Notes: a model not told the origin generated them from the letters alone. A stretch of 64,000 bases of DNA from Chitinophagaceae bacterium (GCA_016710745.1 JADJVB010000010.1:1302001-1366000); one strand, 5' to 3'; shown: positions 1 to 8,238, counted from the first letter of the stretch. Program-made: numbers and translations.

Positions 1-176
1 AACTGGCTGAGGATATGGTAAATTTTATAGCACCGATACGTAGTCAGGTTGATGCCATTTTGCAGGATGAAGAAGGGCTTAAGCAGATCATGCTGAAAGG
101 GGCCGAAAAAGCCAATACAAGTGCCGGAGAAACCATGAAACTGGTACGGGAGGCAATGGGTTTAAATTATTTTTGA
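1..176 (+). CDS. trpS: tryptophan--tRNA ligase, C-terminal end (partial)
   Basis: Open frame from the window edge (first full codon at base 3) to a TGA at 174-176; about 57 residues are visible. The tail carries the pattern LAEDMVNFIAPIRSQVDAI, a short helical stretch and a closing AGETMKLVREAMGLNYF. This matches the C-terminal helices of class I tryptophanyl-tRNA synthetases, where the chain ends soon after a KVREAVGL-like motif. The catalytic HIGH and KMSKS motifs lie outside the window, so the call rests on the C-terminus alone. A palindromic terminator-like hairpin follows directly. Confidence 0.72.
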   Translation, partial: LAEDMVNFIAPIRSQVDAILQDEEGLKQIMLKGAEKANTSAGETMKLVREAMGLNYF

Positions 177-178
177 TT

Positions 179-200
179 TCTCCCGATATTTATCGGGATT
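179..200 (+). terminator. hairpin after trpS
   Basis: Perfect inverted repeat TCCCGATA / TATCGGGA (181-188, 191-198) two bases apart, followed by an AT-rich run. It sits 4 bases after the trpS stop. The T-tract is weak, so it may instead be a REP-like palindrome. Confidence 0.5.
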
Positions 201-265
201 TGATTACTTTAGTTGCTAGGCCGTAGCAATTCTGAAATCGGCAATCGTAAATCTACAATCGAATT

Positions 266-901
266 ATGGCAAAGACAAAAAAACCAAAACACATCGCTGT
301 TGCAGGCAATATTGGTGCAGGAAAAACTACTTTAACCGAAATGCTGAGTAAACATTACAAATGGATACCCCAGTTTGAAGATGTTGACCATAACCCGTAC
401 CTGAATGATTTTTACGAAGACATGCCCCGGTGGAGTTTTAACCTGCAGATCTACTTTTTAAACAGCCGCTTAAACCAATTGCTCGAAATACATCATGGTA
501 CCGAAACGGTTATCCAGGACCGTACGATCTATGAGGATGCCAATATTTTTGCGCCCAACCTGCACGATATGGGCCTGATGACAAAACGTGATTTTGACAA
601 CTATTATAAGTTTTTCGAAACTTTAAAAAGCATGGTTCAGCCGCCCGACCTCATCATTTACCTGAAAGCATCGGTACCCACATTGGTGGCACAGATACAA
701 AAGCGGGGCAGGGAATATGAAGAAAATATCCGCCTGGATTATTTAAAGAAGTTGAATGAATTTTATAATAGCTGGATTGATCATTACAAGGAAGGGCCGT
801 TATTGATCATTGATGCCGACAACAACAAATTTGCCGAAAAAGAGGAAGATCTGGGTAAGATCATCAGCAGTATTGATTCAAAATTATTTGGATTGTTTTA
901 G
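266..901 (+). CDS. deoxynucleoside kinase (dNK/dGK-dAK family)
   Basis: A 211-residue cytosolic kinase that phosphorylates deoxynucleosides for dNTP salvage. A P-loop GNIGAGKT occupies residues 14-21. The DRT-IYED motif (residues 85-91) is the ERS-like signature whose Arg and acidic residues contact substrate and metal. An Arg-rich lid (QKRGREYEENIRLDYL) follows near 145-160. Length and motif order match the bacterial deoxyguanosine/deoxyadenosine kinase family, distinct from type II thymidine kinase, which is encoded separately at 32.5 kb. Substrate preference cannot be read from sequence. The ATG follows a leader containing short ATC-rich repeats. Confidence 0.9.
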   Translation: MAKTKKPKHIAVAGNIGAGKTTLTEMLSKHYKWIPQFEDVDHNPYLNDFYEDMPRWSFNLQIYFLNSRLNQLLEIHHGTETVIQDRTIYEDANIFAPNLHDMGLMTKRDFDNYYKFFETLKSMVQPPDLIIYLKASVPTLVAQIQKRGREYEENIRLDYLKKLNEFYNSWIDHYKEGPLLIIDADNNKFAEKEEDLGKIISSIDSKLFGLF

Positions 902-926
902 GCATCCAGTATCCAGCATCAGGAAT

Positions 927-1583
927 CTAATCGATCAGCGAATTCTTCATAGCATAAAACACCAGTCCAACTGAGTTTTTAACACCGAAACGTTCCATCA
1001 GCCTGTCTTTTATTGCTTCTACGGTACGGGCGCTGATATCCATTTTACCGGCTATTTCAGCAGCCGTAAATTCCATACAAACCAGGGTAAGTACTTCTTT
1101 CTCCCGGTCGCTGAGCACCACTTCGGAAGTTAATGAAGGGTTGAATTTTTGCTTGGAGTAATTTTTCTTGATCAGCACTTTGTTTACGAAAGGATTCAGG
1201 TAAAAACCGGTTCGCATCACGTCCATGATCGCTTTTTTGATCTCGGTTGGGTCGGTACTTTTTAACAGGTACCCGGCGGCTCCGCAATCCATTAAATGGC
1301 CAACAAAACGCTCATCTTCATACATGGTAAGAATGATAACGCGGATATTGGGAAAGTTTTTGGTGATGATCTTGGTGGTATCAATGCCATCTTTCACCGG
1401 CATCTTCAGATCACATAAAACCACATCGGGTTCAAATTCAGGGATCTTTTGCAACAGATCCTCGCCGTTTTCGGCTTCCATCACAAATTTGATATTGGTA
1501 TAGCTCCTCATCGAAAGGATCACACCTTTCCTGAAAATTTGGTGATCATCGGCAATGGCAACTTTAATTTCGTTCATGAGCAT
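927..1583 (-). CDS. NarL/FixJ-type response regulator (RR1)
   Basis: 218 residues. The receiver domain covers about 5-125 with the acidic pair ADD (11-13), phosphoacceptor Asp58 in VVLCDLKMP, the Thr of ILTMYEDE and the Lys of YLLKSTDP. A LuxR-type HTH covers about 150-215 (LSDREKEVLTLVCMEFTAAE, then TVEAIKDRLMERFGVKNSVG). It is a DNA-binding transcription regulator. It lies 107 bp downstream of the histidine kinase at 1691-2470 on the same strand, so the two probably form a cognate pair. An alternative ATG two codons downstream (MNEIK) is equally plausible as the start. It is paralogous to the regulators at 4.1, 4.8 and 9.4 kb. Confidence 0.92.
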   Translation of the reverse strand: MLMNEIKVAIADDHQIFRKGVILSMRSYTNIKFVMEAENGEDLLQKIPEFEPDVVLCDLKMPVKDGIDTTKIITKNFPNIRVIILTMYEDERFVGHLMDCGAAGYLLKSTDPTEIKKAIMDVMRTGFYLNPFVNKVLIKKNYSKQKFNPSLTSEVVLSDREKEVLTLVCMEFTAAEIAGKMDISARTVEAIKDRLMERFGVKNSVGLVFYAMKNSLID

Positions 1584-1690
1584 GAGGGTTGCGTAAAATT
1601 ACGGAAAACAACAATCATTGTGAAAAGAATGTCAATTTTCAACGGTCGACCGATAAACACGCAAAAACTGGTCCGAAAATTCTGGGGCCG

Positions 1691-2470
1691 CTAGATGGCT
1701 GTTTCTCTTGGAATTTCAATCGTTACCTTATAATAAGTTTTACTGGCGTCAATTTCAAAGAAGATCCTGCCGGTAAGTACGCGGATGCGGCTGGCTATAT
1801 TTTTTAGTCCCAATCCCTGGGTGCTATGATTTAGTTTTTCGAAATCGGCCTGTACGATGCCGGTGCCATCATGGTGTATACGGAAATACATCTTATCGGC
1901 ACTGATATTTTGAGTTAAATGAATAAAACCCGGGTTGCTGTGTTTGAGGATATTATTGACGAGCTCCTGTATGATCCGAAAAACGAGTAATTCACGATCA
2001 ACTTTTAACCGGGTACGGTAGTCGTGAAACCGGGCGCTGGCATTCAAACTGCCGCTGGCGCCTATTTTTTGAAACAGATCGGTAGCGGCACTTTCCAATC
2101 CGAAATTTTTCAGTGTTGGCGGCATCAGGCTATGGCTGATATTTCTGATCAGTAATATGGCATCGTCGAGGATCTGTTTGGCGCTGAAAATACTTTGGAG
2201 TTGTTGGGCTTTTTCCTGGTTAACCAGGTTTTCATTAAGGTAAAGCCGGGCGGTGGCTAACAGGGGGCCGGCATCATCGTGCAGGTCGGCCGCAATACGG
2301 TTACGTTCTTCTTCCTGGAAACGGATAGAGGCATTTAATAAGATCTGTTGTTTTTCTTCTTCCAGTTTTTTTAGCTGGTTATTATACCTGATCACTTTAC
2401 GCTGGTGAAAAATGACAAAACCAACAATAGCGATCGCAAGCGTAAGCATACCGAGTGTTCCGAGAAACAT
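1691..2470 (-). CDS. membrane-anchored sensor histidine kinase (HisKA_3 type, HK1)
   Basis: 259 residues. One N-terminal transmembrane helix (about 3-21), a coiled-coil linker rich in Lys/Glu (25-55), a HisKA_3 dimerisation/phosphotransfer box with His64 in IAADLHDDAGPL, then a HATPase_c domain (about 150-255) with N-box (QELVNNILKH), a G1-like HHDGTGI and a G2-like GLGLKNIASRI. There is no separate sensor domain in the chain. The polytopic membrane protein encoded just upstream (2530-3186) is a candidate sensory partner, and RR1 follows downstream. The same three-gene order recurs at 4.8-6.9 kb. Confidence 0.9.
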   Translation of the reverse strand: MFLGTLGMLTLAIAIVGFVIFHQRKVIRYNNQLKKLEEEKQQILLNASIRFQEEERNRIAADLHDDAGPLLATARLYLNENLVNQEKAQQLQSIFSAKQILDDAILLIRNISHSLMPPTLKNFGLESAATDLFQKIGASGSLNASARFHDYRTRLKVDRELLVFRIIQELVNNILKHSNPGFIHLTQNISADKMYFRIHHDGTGIVQADFEKLNHSTQGLGLKNIASRIRVLTGRIFFEIDASKTYYKVTIEIPRETAI

Positions 2471-2529
2471 ACGGTGTCTACTCCTGTAGTATTGCTTTTA
2501 GCTTGAAGAAAGAACATATTTCTTGAACT

Positions 2530-3186
2530 TTAGTTTTTGGTTTTAAAAGGGAGATTTGTATCAAGTTTTGAGTCTATAGAAATATCATTTATAAATTCGT
2601 CATTTGGTTTATTTTCTTTTAAAGTAACTGCAATACATAAAAATATATTTTTTATAATTGTTACTGATCCATTGATAATGGTGAATGTTTTTCTAAACGC
2701 TTCATCATCAAAACTGTTTAACGAGGCCAATAGTAAAAAAAAATTACCGGAAAAATTAATTATAAATGCAACGCAAATCCAAAAAATTGCTTTTTGATAA
2801 ATAGGCTCGACAATGCTGTTTTGCATAACTTCAAAAAAGAAGTATATAATAAAAAGTAACAGTACTAAATATTCAATTATCAACGGTCGTAAAGGTAATG
2901 TAGGCCCATTGGCATTAATAAAATCGTAAATGCAAAATAATGAATAAGGAATAATACTAAGTAGAAGGGACTTTCTGACGAATCTATTTTTTATGTGAAG
3001 GAAAAACAAAAAAGAAAGTAATGAATATTCTATTACATTATAAAATCTAACTACCAAATAATAACTTAAATAGGAATTGTAATAATATCTGGTAATAACT
3101 ACTGCTATTACTAGGATAGTTATAGTAGCGGTGTAATAAAAAAATACCTTCTTATTTTTGGAGTCAATCTTTCTATAAAAGATCAA
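2530..3186 (-). CDS. polytopic membrane protein, putative sensor partner of HK1
   Basis: No named family recognised. The chain is very hydrophobic, with about six predicted membrane helices separated by short charged loops, and ends in an acidic cytoplasmic tail. Its second half aligns by eye with the frame-broken membrane gene at 6235-6901 (shared pattern of a helix ending in FFLH/FFFC, then a PxYQKAIFWI / EPPFWIVS segment before two final helices). Both genes sit directly upstream of a HisKA_3 kinase. The start is uncertain: 3186 is a TTG, and coding-like sequence (INLFTEILPFIFF) continues upstream without any ATG until a TGA inside the hairpin at 3252-3279. The gene is markedly AT-rich compared with its flanks. 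Confidence 0.7.
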   Translation of the reverse strand: MIFYRKIDSKNKKVFFYYTATITILVIAVVITRYYYNSYLSYYLVVRFYNVIEYSLLSFLFFLHIKNRFVRKSLLLSIIPYSLFCIYDFINANGPTLPLRPLIIEYLVLLLFIIYFFFEVMQNSIVEPIYQKAIFWICVAFIINFSGNFFLLLASLNSFDDEAFRKTFTIINGSVTIIKNIFLCIAVTLKENKPNDEFINDISIDSKLDTNLPFKTKN

Positions 3187-3251
3187 GAAAAATATAAAAG
3201 GCAGAATTTCAGTAAAAAGGTTTATATATTTAAGATATTGTAAAATAAAAA

Positions 3252-3279
3252 ATTGGTTATTTAATCAAAAATAACCAAT
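3252..3279 (-). terminator. hairpin plus T-run at the 5' side of the membrane-protein gene
   Basis: Perfect 11-bp inverted repeat (ATTGGTTATTT / AAATAACCAAT) with a 6-base loop. On the minus strand it is followed by TTTTTTATTTT, the form of a Rho-independent terminator. It stands immediately before the leftward membrane-protein frame, so it is either a terminator for an upstream transcript or an attenuator in that gene's leader. Confidence 0.55.
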
Positions 3280-4142
3280 GGTTCTTATAATCTAAAATAT
3301 TAATTGAGCTAGCTTATTAGCAAAAACACTCAACTAAAAAATCCATAATCGTTTGATTAATCATAACATCGTGTTTTGAAGGTTTCTAAAAGTAATAATG
3401 AAGTGTAAACTTCCAACTAAACATAAAGACCAGCAACCCTTGATTTTTGGATCAAGTAGTAAAAAATGACACCAAATCAAGCCTGTAAAGGATTCTGTAT
3501 AAAATGTGCAAAAGAAATAGTAAAAAAACAGGGTAAAAGTACGAGAAAATATTAGTAAAATTACTATTCACTTTTATCGTAGCTTTACGAACGTAGTTAT
3601 ACGTGACCAGATGTTGAGTGGGGCGTTGAACTGTAGTATTGAAATTATATTATATAACATAGTAATGACATATAAAAATTGCCAGCCATTGTGATGGCGG
3701 TTTGCGAATGATGTGATAAGTTGGTTTTTTATAGTTCCGGGACTGGTAAACAGGGTATAAAAAAGTTGATTGACAAAGAAAAACAAGCACAAACAGGGTT
3801 CTTCGTGGATAAGCGGAATATTTTGTGTTTCTATCGGATATTTGGATAATGGGCTATTCGTTTTTCCAATGTCAATCAACTGAAACAAATGTATAACAGG
3901 CTTTTTTTATAACGTATAGGATTAACGCCCTTTTTTTGGCCTGGCAGATTTACTTTTTTTTGCGCAATAATACAAACAGGTATCGTAAAAACCGGGAAAT
4001 GGGATTCGTATAAATACGGGGATTTTACGATAATTTTTACCAATCGGGGAAATGCCTGCTAAACATCATTGTCACTTAATTATGAAATCATGTACGGCAA
4101 AATTTGTAACTTCGGCCGCATCTTATTATAAAACCAGTTACT
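3280..4142. other. AT-rich intergenic region, no supported gene
   Basis: About 860 bp between the leftward membrane-protein gene and the rightward regulator. It holds only short frames with no recognisable domain (for instance a 104-codon frame at 3574-3888 on the minus strand and a 29-codon Cys-containing frame at 3466-3555). The last 60 bases before 4143 should hold the RR2 promoter; TAACTTCG at about 4108 resembles a degenerate -7 box. Confidence 0.5.
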
Positions 4143-4808
4143 ATGCAAAACGATACGATCATTAAGATTGCCATTGCCGACGATCATAAAATATTCAGAG
4201 ATGGGATTAAGATGGCTTTGGCTGGAAAGGAAAATCTTAAAATGTTATGGGAAGCCGAAGATGGCAAGGACATGATGCATAAAATAGCCATTAAAAAGCC
4301 GGAAGTGTTGTTGATGGATATCAGGATGCCGGAAATAGATGGTATCAACGGCATTCAACTTATCCGTAAAGAATATGAGGATATAAAAATAATTGTGCTT
4401 ACCATGTACGATGATCAGCAAATGATCAGTAAGATGATGGAAATGGGTGCTAACGCCTATCTCACCAAAACCACCGACCCGGAAGAGATCTACGAAGCCA
4501 TACTCACCTGTATGAACGACGACTTTTATTTTAACGAGCTGGTGAATAAAGCCGTAATGGGTAAACTGATGCAGAAGAAAAATGTACGGCAGCATTATGG
4601 CAGCAACACACCGGTAAACTTTAATGAAAAGGAATTGAAAATTCTGCAATTGCTTTCGGAGGATAAAACGACCGAAGAGATCTCTAAATTAATATTTTTG
4701 AGCCCGCGTACCATTGAAACCATACGCCAGAATATGAAGACCAAGGTAGATGCCAAAACCATCGGGGGCCTGATCATGTATGGCATGCGAAATAAGCTGA
4801 TCGAATAA
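4143..4808 (+). CDS. NarL/FixJ-type response regulator (RR2)
   Basis: 221 residues. The receiver domain has ADDH at 12-15, Asp59 in VLLMDIRMP, LTMYDD and the conserved Lys of YLTKTTDP. The C-terminal LuxR HTH covers about 155-218 (FNEKELKILQLLSEDKTTEE, then SPRTIETIRQNMKTK). It is an orphan: no kinase is adjacent on its strand, and it is convergent with the split regulator whose stop lies 15 bp away. The shared closing pattern GGLIMYGMRNKLIE links it to RR1 and RR4 as a local paralogue family. Confidence 0.92.
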   Translation: MQNDTIIKIAIADDHKIFRDGIKMALAGKENLKMLWEAEDGKDMMHKIAIKKPEVLLMDIRMPEIDGINGIQLIRKEYEDIKIIVLTMYDDQQMISKMMEMGANAYLTKTTDPEEIYEAILTCMNDDFYFNELVNKAVMGKLMQKKNVRQHYGSNTPVNFNEKELKILQLLSEDKTTEEISKLIFLSPRTIETIRQNMKTKVDAKTIGGLIMYGMRNKLIE

Positions 4809-4822
4809 GTTCTGCCCCAGGT

Positions 4823-5469
4823 TCAGAATGTAACAATGCCGTTCTTTACGGCGTAAATTACCAGTCCCACCCGGCTTTTTACATCCAGTTTAGAAAAAAG
4901 GGCATCCCGGTAACTATCGATATTCCTGGGTGAGAGGTGCATTTTCTGGGCAATTTCCTTGTAGGTCATTTCGGTACTGGCCAGTTTTAAAAAGTCAATT
5001 TCAATGTCATTTAAAATAGACCGCTCCAGGTTGGATTGGTTAAATTCGTTTGTTTTGAACAGGGAAGCAATTTTTACGGTCATATGATTAGAGTAATAAT
5101 AATCACCTTCCGCCACAGTTAGCAGCGCAAGTTTCAATTCATTGGGATTGATATCTTTTTTTAAAAAACCATCCACGCCCGCCTGTAACATTCTTATCAG
5201 GGCAATCTCGCTGTCGTACATGGTTAAAATGATGATCTTCATGTCGGGTTTATTTTAACCAGCCACTTAGCCGCTTCAAATCCGTCCATTACCGGCATAT
5301 TCAGATCCATCAATACGATATCGGCTGTTACGCCATTTTCAACATGATTAATAATTTCCCGGCCATTATCAGCCAGGGCTGTAACCGAAAAGTTATCGAA
5401 CTTATTGATCAGGTTAGCCAGTGCGTCTCTCAACAGCACATGATCATCGGCGAGGATAAGCTTATACAT
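4823..5469 (-). pseudogene. NarL/FixJ-type response regulator split by a frame break (RR3)
   Basis: Two adjoining frames together make one regulator. The first (5239-5469, 76 aa) starts MYKLILADDH and carries Asp55 in IVLMDLNMP, then ends in TGA right after KINPT. The second (4823-5242, 139 aa) begins MKIIILTMYDSE, holds the conserved Lys of FLKKDINP and the full LuxR HTH (TYKEIAQKMHLSPRNIDSYR). Adding one base near 5243-5250 would restore the usual INPD-MKIIILTMY receiver core. Stop and start overlap as ATGA, so coupled translation of two halves is possible, but a deletion or assembly error is simpler. The 5' end overlaps HK2 by 8 bp. Confidence 0.8.
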
Positions 5470-6262
5470 TGGCTTTGTTTTTGGGTAATGGAATCTTTAG
5501 TGTTATTTCGGTACCCTGGCACGGGATACTTTGTATTTTTAATTTTCCTTTCAACAGGTCGGTACGTTTTTTTATATTTTGCAGGCCGGTTCCCTTTGTG
5601 TTTTGAGTTAGCTGAAATCCTTTTCCATTATCCTTAGCCTCAATACTCAGGTATTCATCATTGTAATGCATGTGTATTTTTATAACGGATGCTGATGCAT
5701 GTTTCACAATATTGTTGAGCACTTCCTGAATGATCCTGAACAGAACCAGTTCGGTATTGCTTTCCAGATAAACGGGTTCCCCTGAAACACTGAAATCGAT
5801 CTCGAATAATCCGGATTTTTGCAGTTGATTTTCCTCGTATTCAAGCGCTTTAATAATACCGTTGTTCAAAATGATCTCGCTGCTCATACTTCGGCTGAGA
5901 TCGCTGAGATCATTGATCGCTTCACCGATAATGGTGGCCGAGTCGTTTAACTGTACTTTGGCCAGATCCAGGTTTTCGAAATTGAACATATTTAAATGTA
6001 GCTTGGCCAGGGTTAGTTTTTGCCCGATATTATCGTGGATTTCCCTGGATATGTTTTGAAAAGTTTGTTCCTGAATTTCCAGTTGCGATTGCAGTAAGGC
6101 ATTCTCGTGAGAGATTTTTAGTTTTTCGATATCCTTGAAGTATGCGTTTTGTTTTTGCCGGTATTTATACACAATGGTTACGATAAAACTGATAAATATT
6201 AATAGCAGTAAACAAATACCAATAATCAGAAATGTTATGCCTTGTGTGGATGGGTTTTGCAT
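5462..6262 (-). CDS. membrane-anchored sensor histidine kinase (HisKA_3 type, HK2)
   Basis: 266 residues. One membrane helix (about 9-32), a coiled-coil linker, a HisKA_3 box with His76 in NISREIHDNIGQKL, then HATPase_c with N-box (QEVLNNIVKHA), DNGKGF and GTGLQNIKKR. The reading frame is intact although both neighbours in its operon (membrane protein upstream, RR3 downstream) are frame-broken. Its start overlaps the upstream membrane gene by 28 bp and its stop overlaps RR3 by 8 bp, so all three would be co-translated. The architecture mirrors HK1. Confidence 0.9.
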   Translation of the reverse strand: MQNPSTQGITFLIIGICLLLLIFISFIVTIVYKYRQKQNAYFKDIEKLKISHENALLQSQLEIQEQTFQNISREIHDNIGQKLTLAKLHLNMFNFENLDLAKVQLNDSATIIGEAINDLSDLSRSMSSEIILNNGIIKALEYEENQLQKSGLFEIDFSVSGEPVYLESNTELVLFRIIQEVLNNIVKHASASVIKIHMHYNDEYLSIEAKDNGKGFQLTQNTKGTGLQNIKKRTDLLKGKLKIQSIPCQGTEITLKIPLPKNKANV

Positions 6263-6901
6263 AGATGAGCTTTAATAAAAAAAATGTACATAATAATGAC
6301 GAAAATATTTGAGATGGAAAATATATTATTTGATATTAACGGCGGAAATTCATTCCTTATATAACTGTTTAGGCCATAAAATGGGAGTGAAAGGCTTGAA
6401 TAAAAAATAACGCCACTTACAATCCAAAAAGGCGGCTCGGTAAGAATATTTTCACCAGAAACATTTTTGAAAATATCTTGATAGTATAAAACACAGAATC
6501 CCGTTTTACATACATTCAATAATACGGCAATGTGAAAATTTGGTTGACTTTTTCCATTATGATAAAAAAGAAATAAAGCGATAGAAATGGTGATCAAAAA
6601 AATTGCTTTTAATATCTTGCGATTTACTGAGTTCATTTAGTAGACAAAAAAAAAATATGAACCAGCAAGCCAGATCAAGTAAAAGTAATATCGATTGAAT
6701 CGAAAATTGAATTTGAGCGCTATACCAAATAAGATAAACACCAAGGAAAGTGTTAATTGTTACTAATAATCCAACTATTATCGCCATAAACAACCACTTC
6801 ATATAAGGCTGATCAGTTTTCCTATGTTTGAGCGATAGGATAAACGTAAATAGGATAACAGCCGATCCTATTAAAACCACGATATCGTAAAACCTGTTCA
6901 T
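6235..6901 (-). pseudogene. polytopic membrane protein upstream of HK2, frame-broken
   Basis: Two overlapping frames (to 6557 from the 5' side, and 6235-6636) each hold half of one membrane protein. Joined, they give about six or seven helices and align by eye with the HK1-linked membrane protein at 2530-3186. The break must lie between 6560 and 6640; a run of seven T on the coding strand (6595-6601) is the likely site, where one base fewer gives a continuous KSNFLITIS. ATG at 6901 (MNRFYDIVV) is preferred over a GTG at 6916. The downstream end overlaps the HK2 start by 28 bp. Confidence 0.65.
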
Positions 6902-7220
6902 GAGATTATTTTTCACAACAATAGTACTTCAAATCCCTCATAAATATTAAGGGAAAAAGACATTTTTTTCTGTTGTTTTTCCCTTGTATAAAGGTTTATG
7001 GATTTACATCTTTGTTTCAGGTTTTGATCCGTACCCTTTTAAACTAATTGTACCCTATTTTATGCACCTGTTAAACCTGATCATACGAGGCAAGCCGCCA
7101 CCTTAAAGGATTATTCAGCAGAATACATTCTGAACACTGCTTAATAACAAGGTAGGACACAGGGTTGAACTGTGCATGAAGTGTAACGGCTTCTTCAACG
7201 TAATTTTTAATATGTATTTT
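6902..7220. other. divergent intergenic region with an inverted repeat
   Basis: About 320 bp between the leftward membrane gene and the rightward secreted protein, presumably holding both promoters. A 10-bp inverted repeat (AAGGGAAAAA / TTTTTCCCTT, 6949-6958 and 6976-6985) lies about 50 bp upstream of the membrane gene. No clear TAnnTTTG box was seen. Confidence 0.4.
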
Positions 7221-7502
7221 ATGAAAATTTTATTGATGTTTTTCTTTGTACTTGGATTTTCTGTAACCAATGCGCAAACAAAGTCTACAACACTTACCAA
7301 TTTTAGTCCTGCCAGTCTTGGAATGGAAGTGATAACGCTAGCCATTCCTGCCGACCAACAGACTTTGAGCGGTAAAATCACTTATGTGAGAACAGAATAT
7401 GGTAATGGTAAATTCTCTATTATCGGATACGGTTCAGACGGCAAGTTGTCTTATGTGGCCACCAATAAATTGGGTGTTCCCAAAGATGCCATGATTACTT
7501 AA
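7221..7502 (+). CDS. small secreted protein of unknown function, possibly cut short by an in-frame TAA
   Basis: 93 residues from the ATG at 7221. An upstream start at 7176 would put non-signal residues in front of a clear signal peptide (MKILLMFFFVLGFSVTNAQ, cleavage after NAQ). The mature part is about 74 residues with a probable small beta-rich fold (GKITYVRTEYGNGKFSIIGY). No family recognised. The TAA at 7500-7502 is followed in the same frame by 46 sense codons rich in Cys (see 7503-7643), so the true product may be 140 residues. An excellent terminator follows that extension, not the TAA. Confidence 0.65.
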   Translation: MKILLMFFFVLGFSVTNAQTKSTTLTNFSPASLGMEVITLAIPADQQTLSGKITYVRTEYGNGKFSIIGYGSDGKLSYVATNKLGVPKDAMIT

Positions 7503-7643
7503 GCCAGCTACCAAAAAAACGAAAATGAAGGATCGCAAAACCTGGTTGCCTGCCAATGGTGCAAGTGTGTTAAAGACTGCGCCATTAAGTGTACAACCAA
7601 CTGGTGCAACGTTGTTTGTTTATTGGGCTGTATTGAAGTATAA
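7503..7643 (+). other. in-frame Cys-rich extension behind the TAA of the secreted protein
   Basis: Same frame as 7221-7502, 46 codons then TAA at 7641-7643. The tail has eight Cys in 27 residues (CQWCKCVKDCAIKC then CTTNWCNVVCLLGC patterns). Such spacing is unlikely in random DNA and suggests a genuine C-terminal domain of the same protein, either lost by a point mutation, restored by readthrough, or interrupted by a sequencing error. Confidence 0.6.
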
Positions 7644-7653
7644 CAAAAAGTAT

Positions 7654-7688
7654 AATCAGTTAGCAGAACCTGCTAACTGATTATTTTA
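7654..7688 (+). terminator. Rho-independent terminator
   Basis: Perfect 13-bp stem (AATCAGTTAGCAG / CTGCTAACTGATT, 7654-7666 and 7670-7682) with a 3-base loop, followed by ATTTTAATTT. It closes the transcript of the Cys-rich secreted protein. Confidence 0.85.
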
Positions 7689-7706
7689 ATTTAAAAACAA
7701 GCAATC

Positions 7707-8129
7707 ATGACTACTTATTTAAAAAGACTCATCGGGTATTTAACCGACTTGGTGTTATCATTCATTTTTTACCTTTCATTTTTTATATTGGTTGGGTTGG
7801 TGATGAATTTATTGGTTGTTAGCGAAGGGGTTTCATTGAAATTGCATCGTTATTTCGACAATATTTCCCAATTCGAAGATCAGTTATTTACTTTTATTGC
7901 ATTTTTTCTTTACCTGTTGCTACAGGACCTTGTTTTGAAAAATAAAGCCTTGTCGCGGCTGATGCTAAAGCTGAAACTTGTAAATAAAAGTGACAACAAT
8001 TATCCCGGTCTCAAAAAATTAGTGATAAGAAATCTGGTAAAATCTTTCTTTTTTATTGACCTGATATACTTTGTTTTCTACAGGAAGATTGCACATGATC
8101 GGCTATCGGGAACTGTTGTGCAAAAATGA
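7707..8129 (+). CDS. RDD family membrane protein
   Basis: 140 residues. It opens with the Arg/Asp signature of RDD proteins (LKRLIGYLTDLVLSF), has helices at about 13-38 and 57-78, a middle LSRLMLKLKLVN segment and a closing IAHDRLSGTVV, which is the family's final Asp motif. The function of small RDD proteins is poorly defined; some act in ion or solute transport. It stands alone after the terminator at 7654-7688. Confidence 0.82.
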   Translation: MTTYLKRLIGYLTDLVLSFIFYLSFFILVGLVMNLLVVSEGVSLKLHRYFDNISQFEDQLFTFIAFFLYLLLQDLVLKNKALSRLMLKLKLVNKSDNNYPGLKKLVIRNLVKSFFFIDLIYFVFYRKIAHDRLSGTVVQK

Positions 8130-8230
8130 TCGAATTAAGAAAGAAACTTCATGTAAAATTATCCCGGCTATCTGATTTGTAAATCAACATCAGGTTAACT
8201 CCAATTAATTTAAACAGTTGGATTAACCGG

Positions 8231-8238
8231 TATATTTG
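8231..8238 (+). promoter_or_regulatory. TAnnTTTG -7 box upstream of the 8.4-kb gene
   Basis: TATATTTG matches the Bacteroidota -7 consensus. It lies 133 bp before the ATG at 8371, implying a long leader if used. A hairpin of GGTTAACTCCAA / TTGGATTAACC (8193-8228) precedes it. Confidence 0.35.

Noticed and set aside
3466..3555. 29-codon plus-strand frame with three Cys (CKGFCIKC)
   Set aside because: Too short to support, no promoter box nearby and no recognisable family; kept only as a possible remnant.
3574..3888. 104-codon minus-strand frame in the AT-rich gap
   Set aside because: No signal, domain or repeat; composition matches random AT-rich DNA, and no plausible start context.
4245..4649. 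134-codon minus-strand frame opposite RR2
   Set aside because: Shadow of the regulator; RR2 carries all receiver and HTH motifs.
7115..7381. Minus-strand 88-codon frame opposite the secreted protein
   Set aside because: The plus-strand frame has a clean signal peptide; the minus frame is a shadow.
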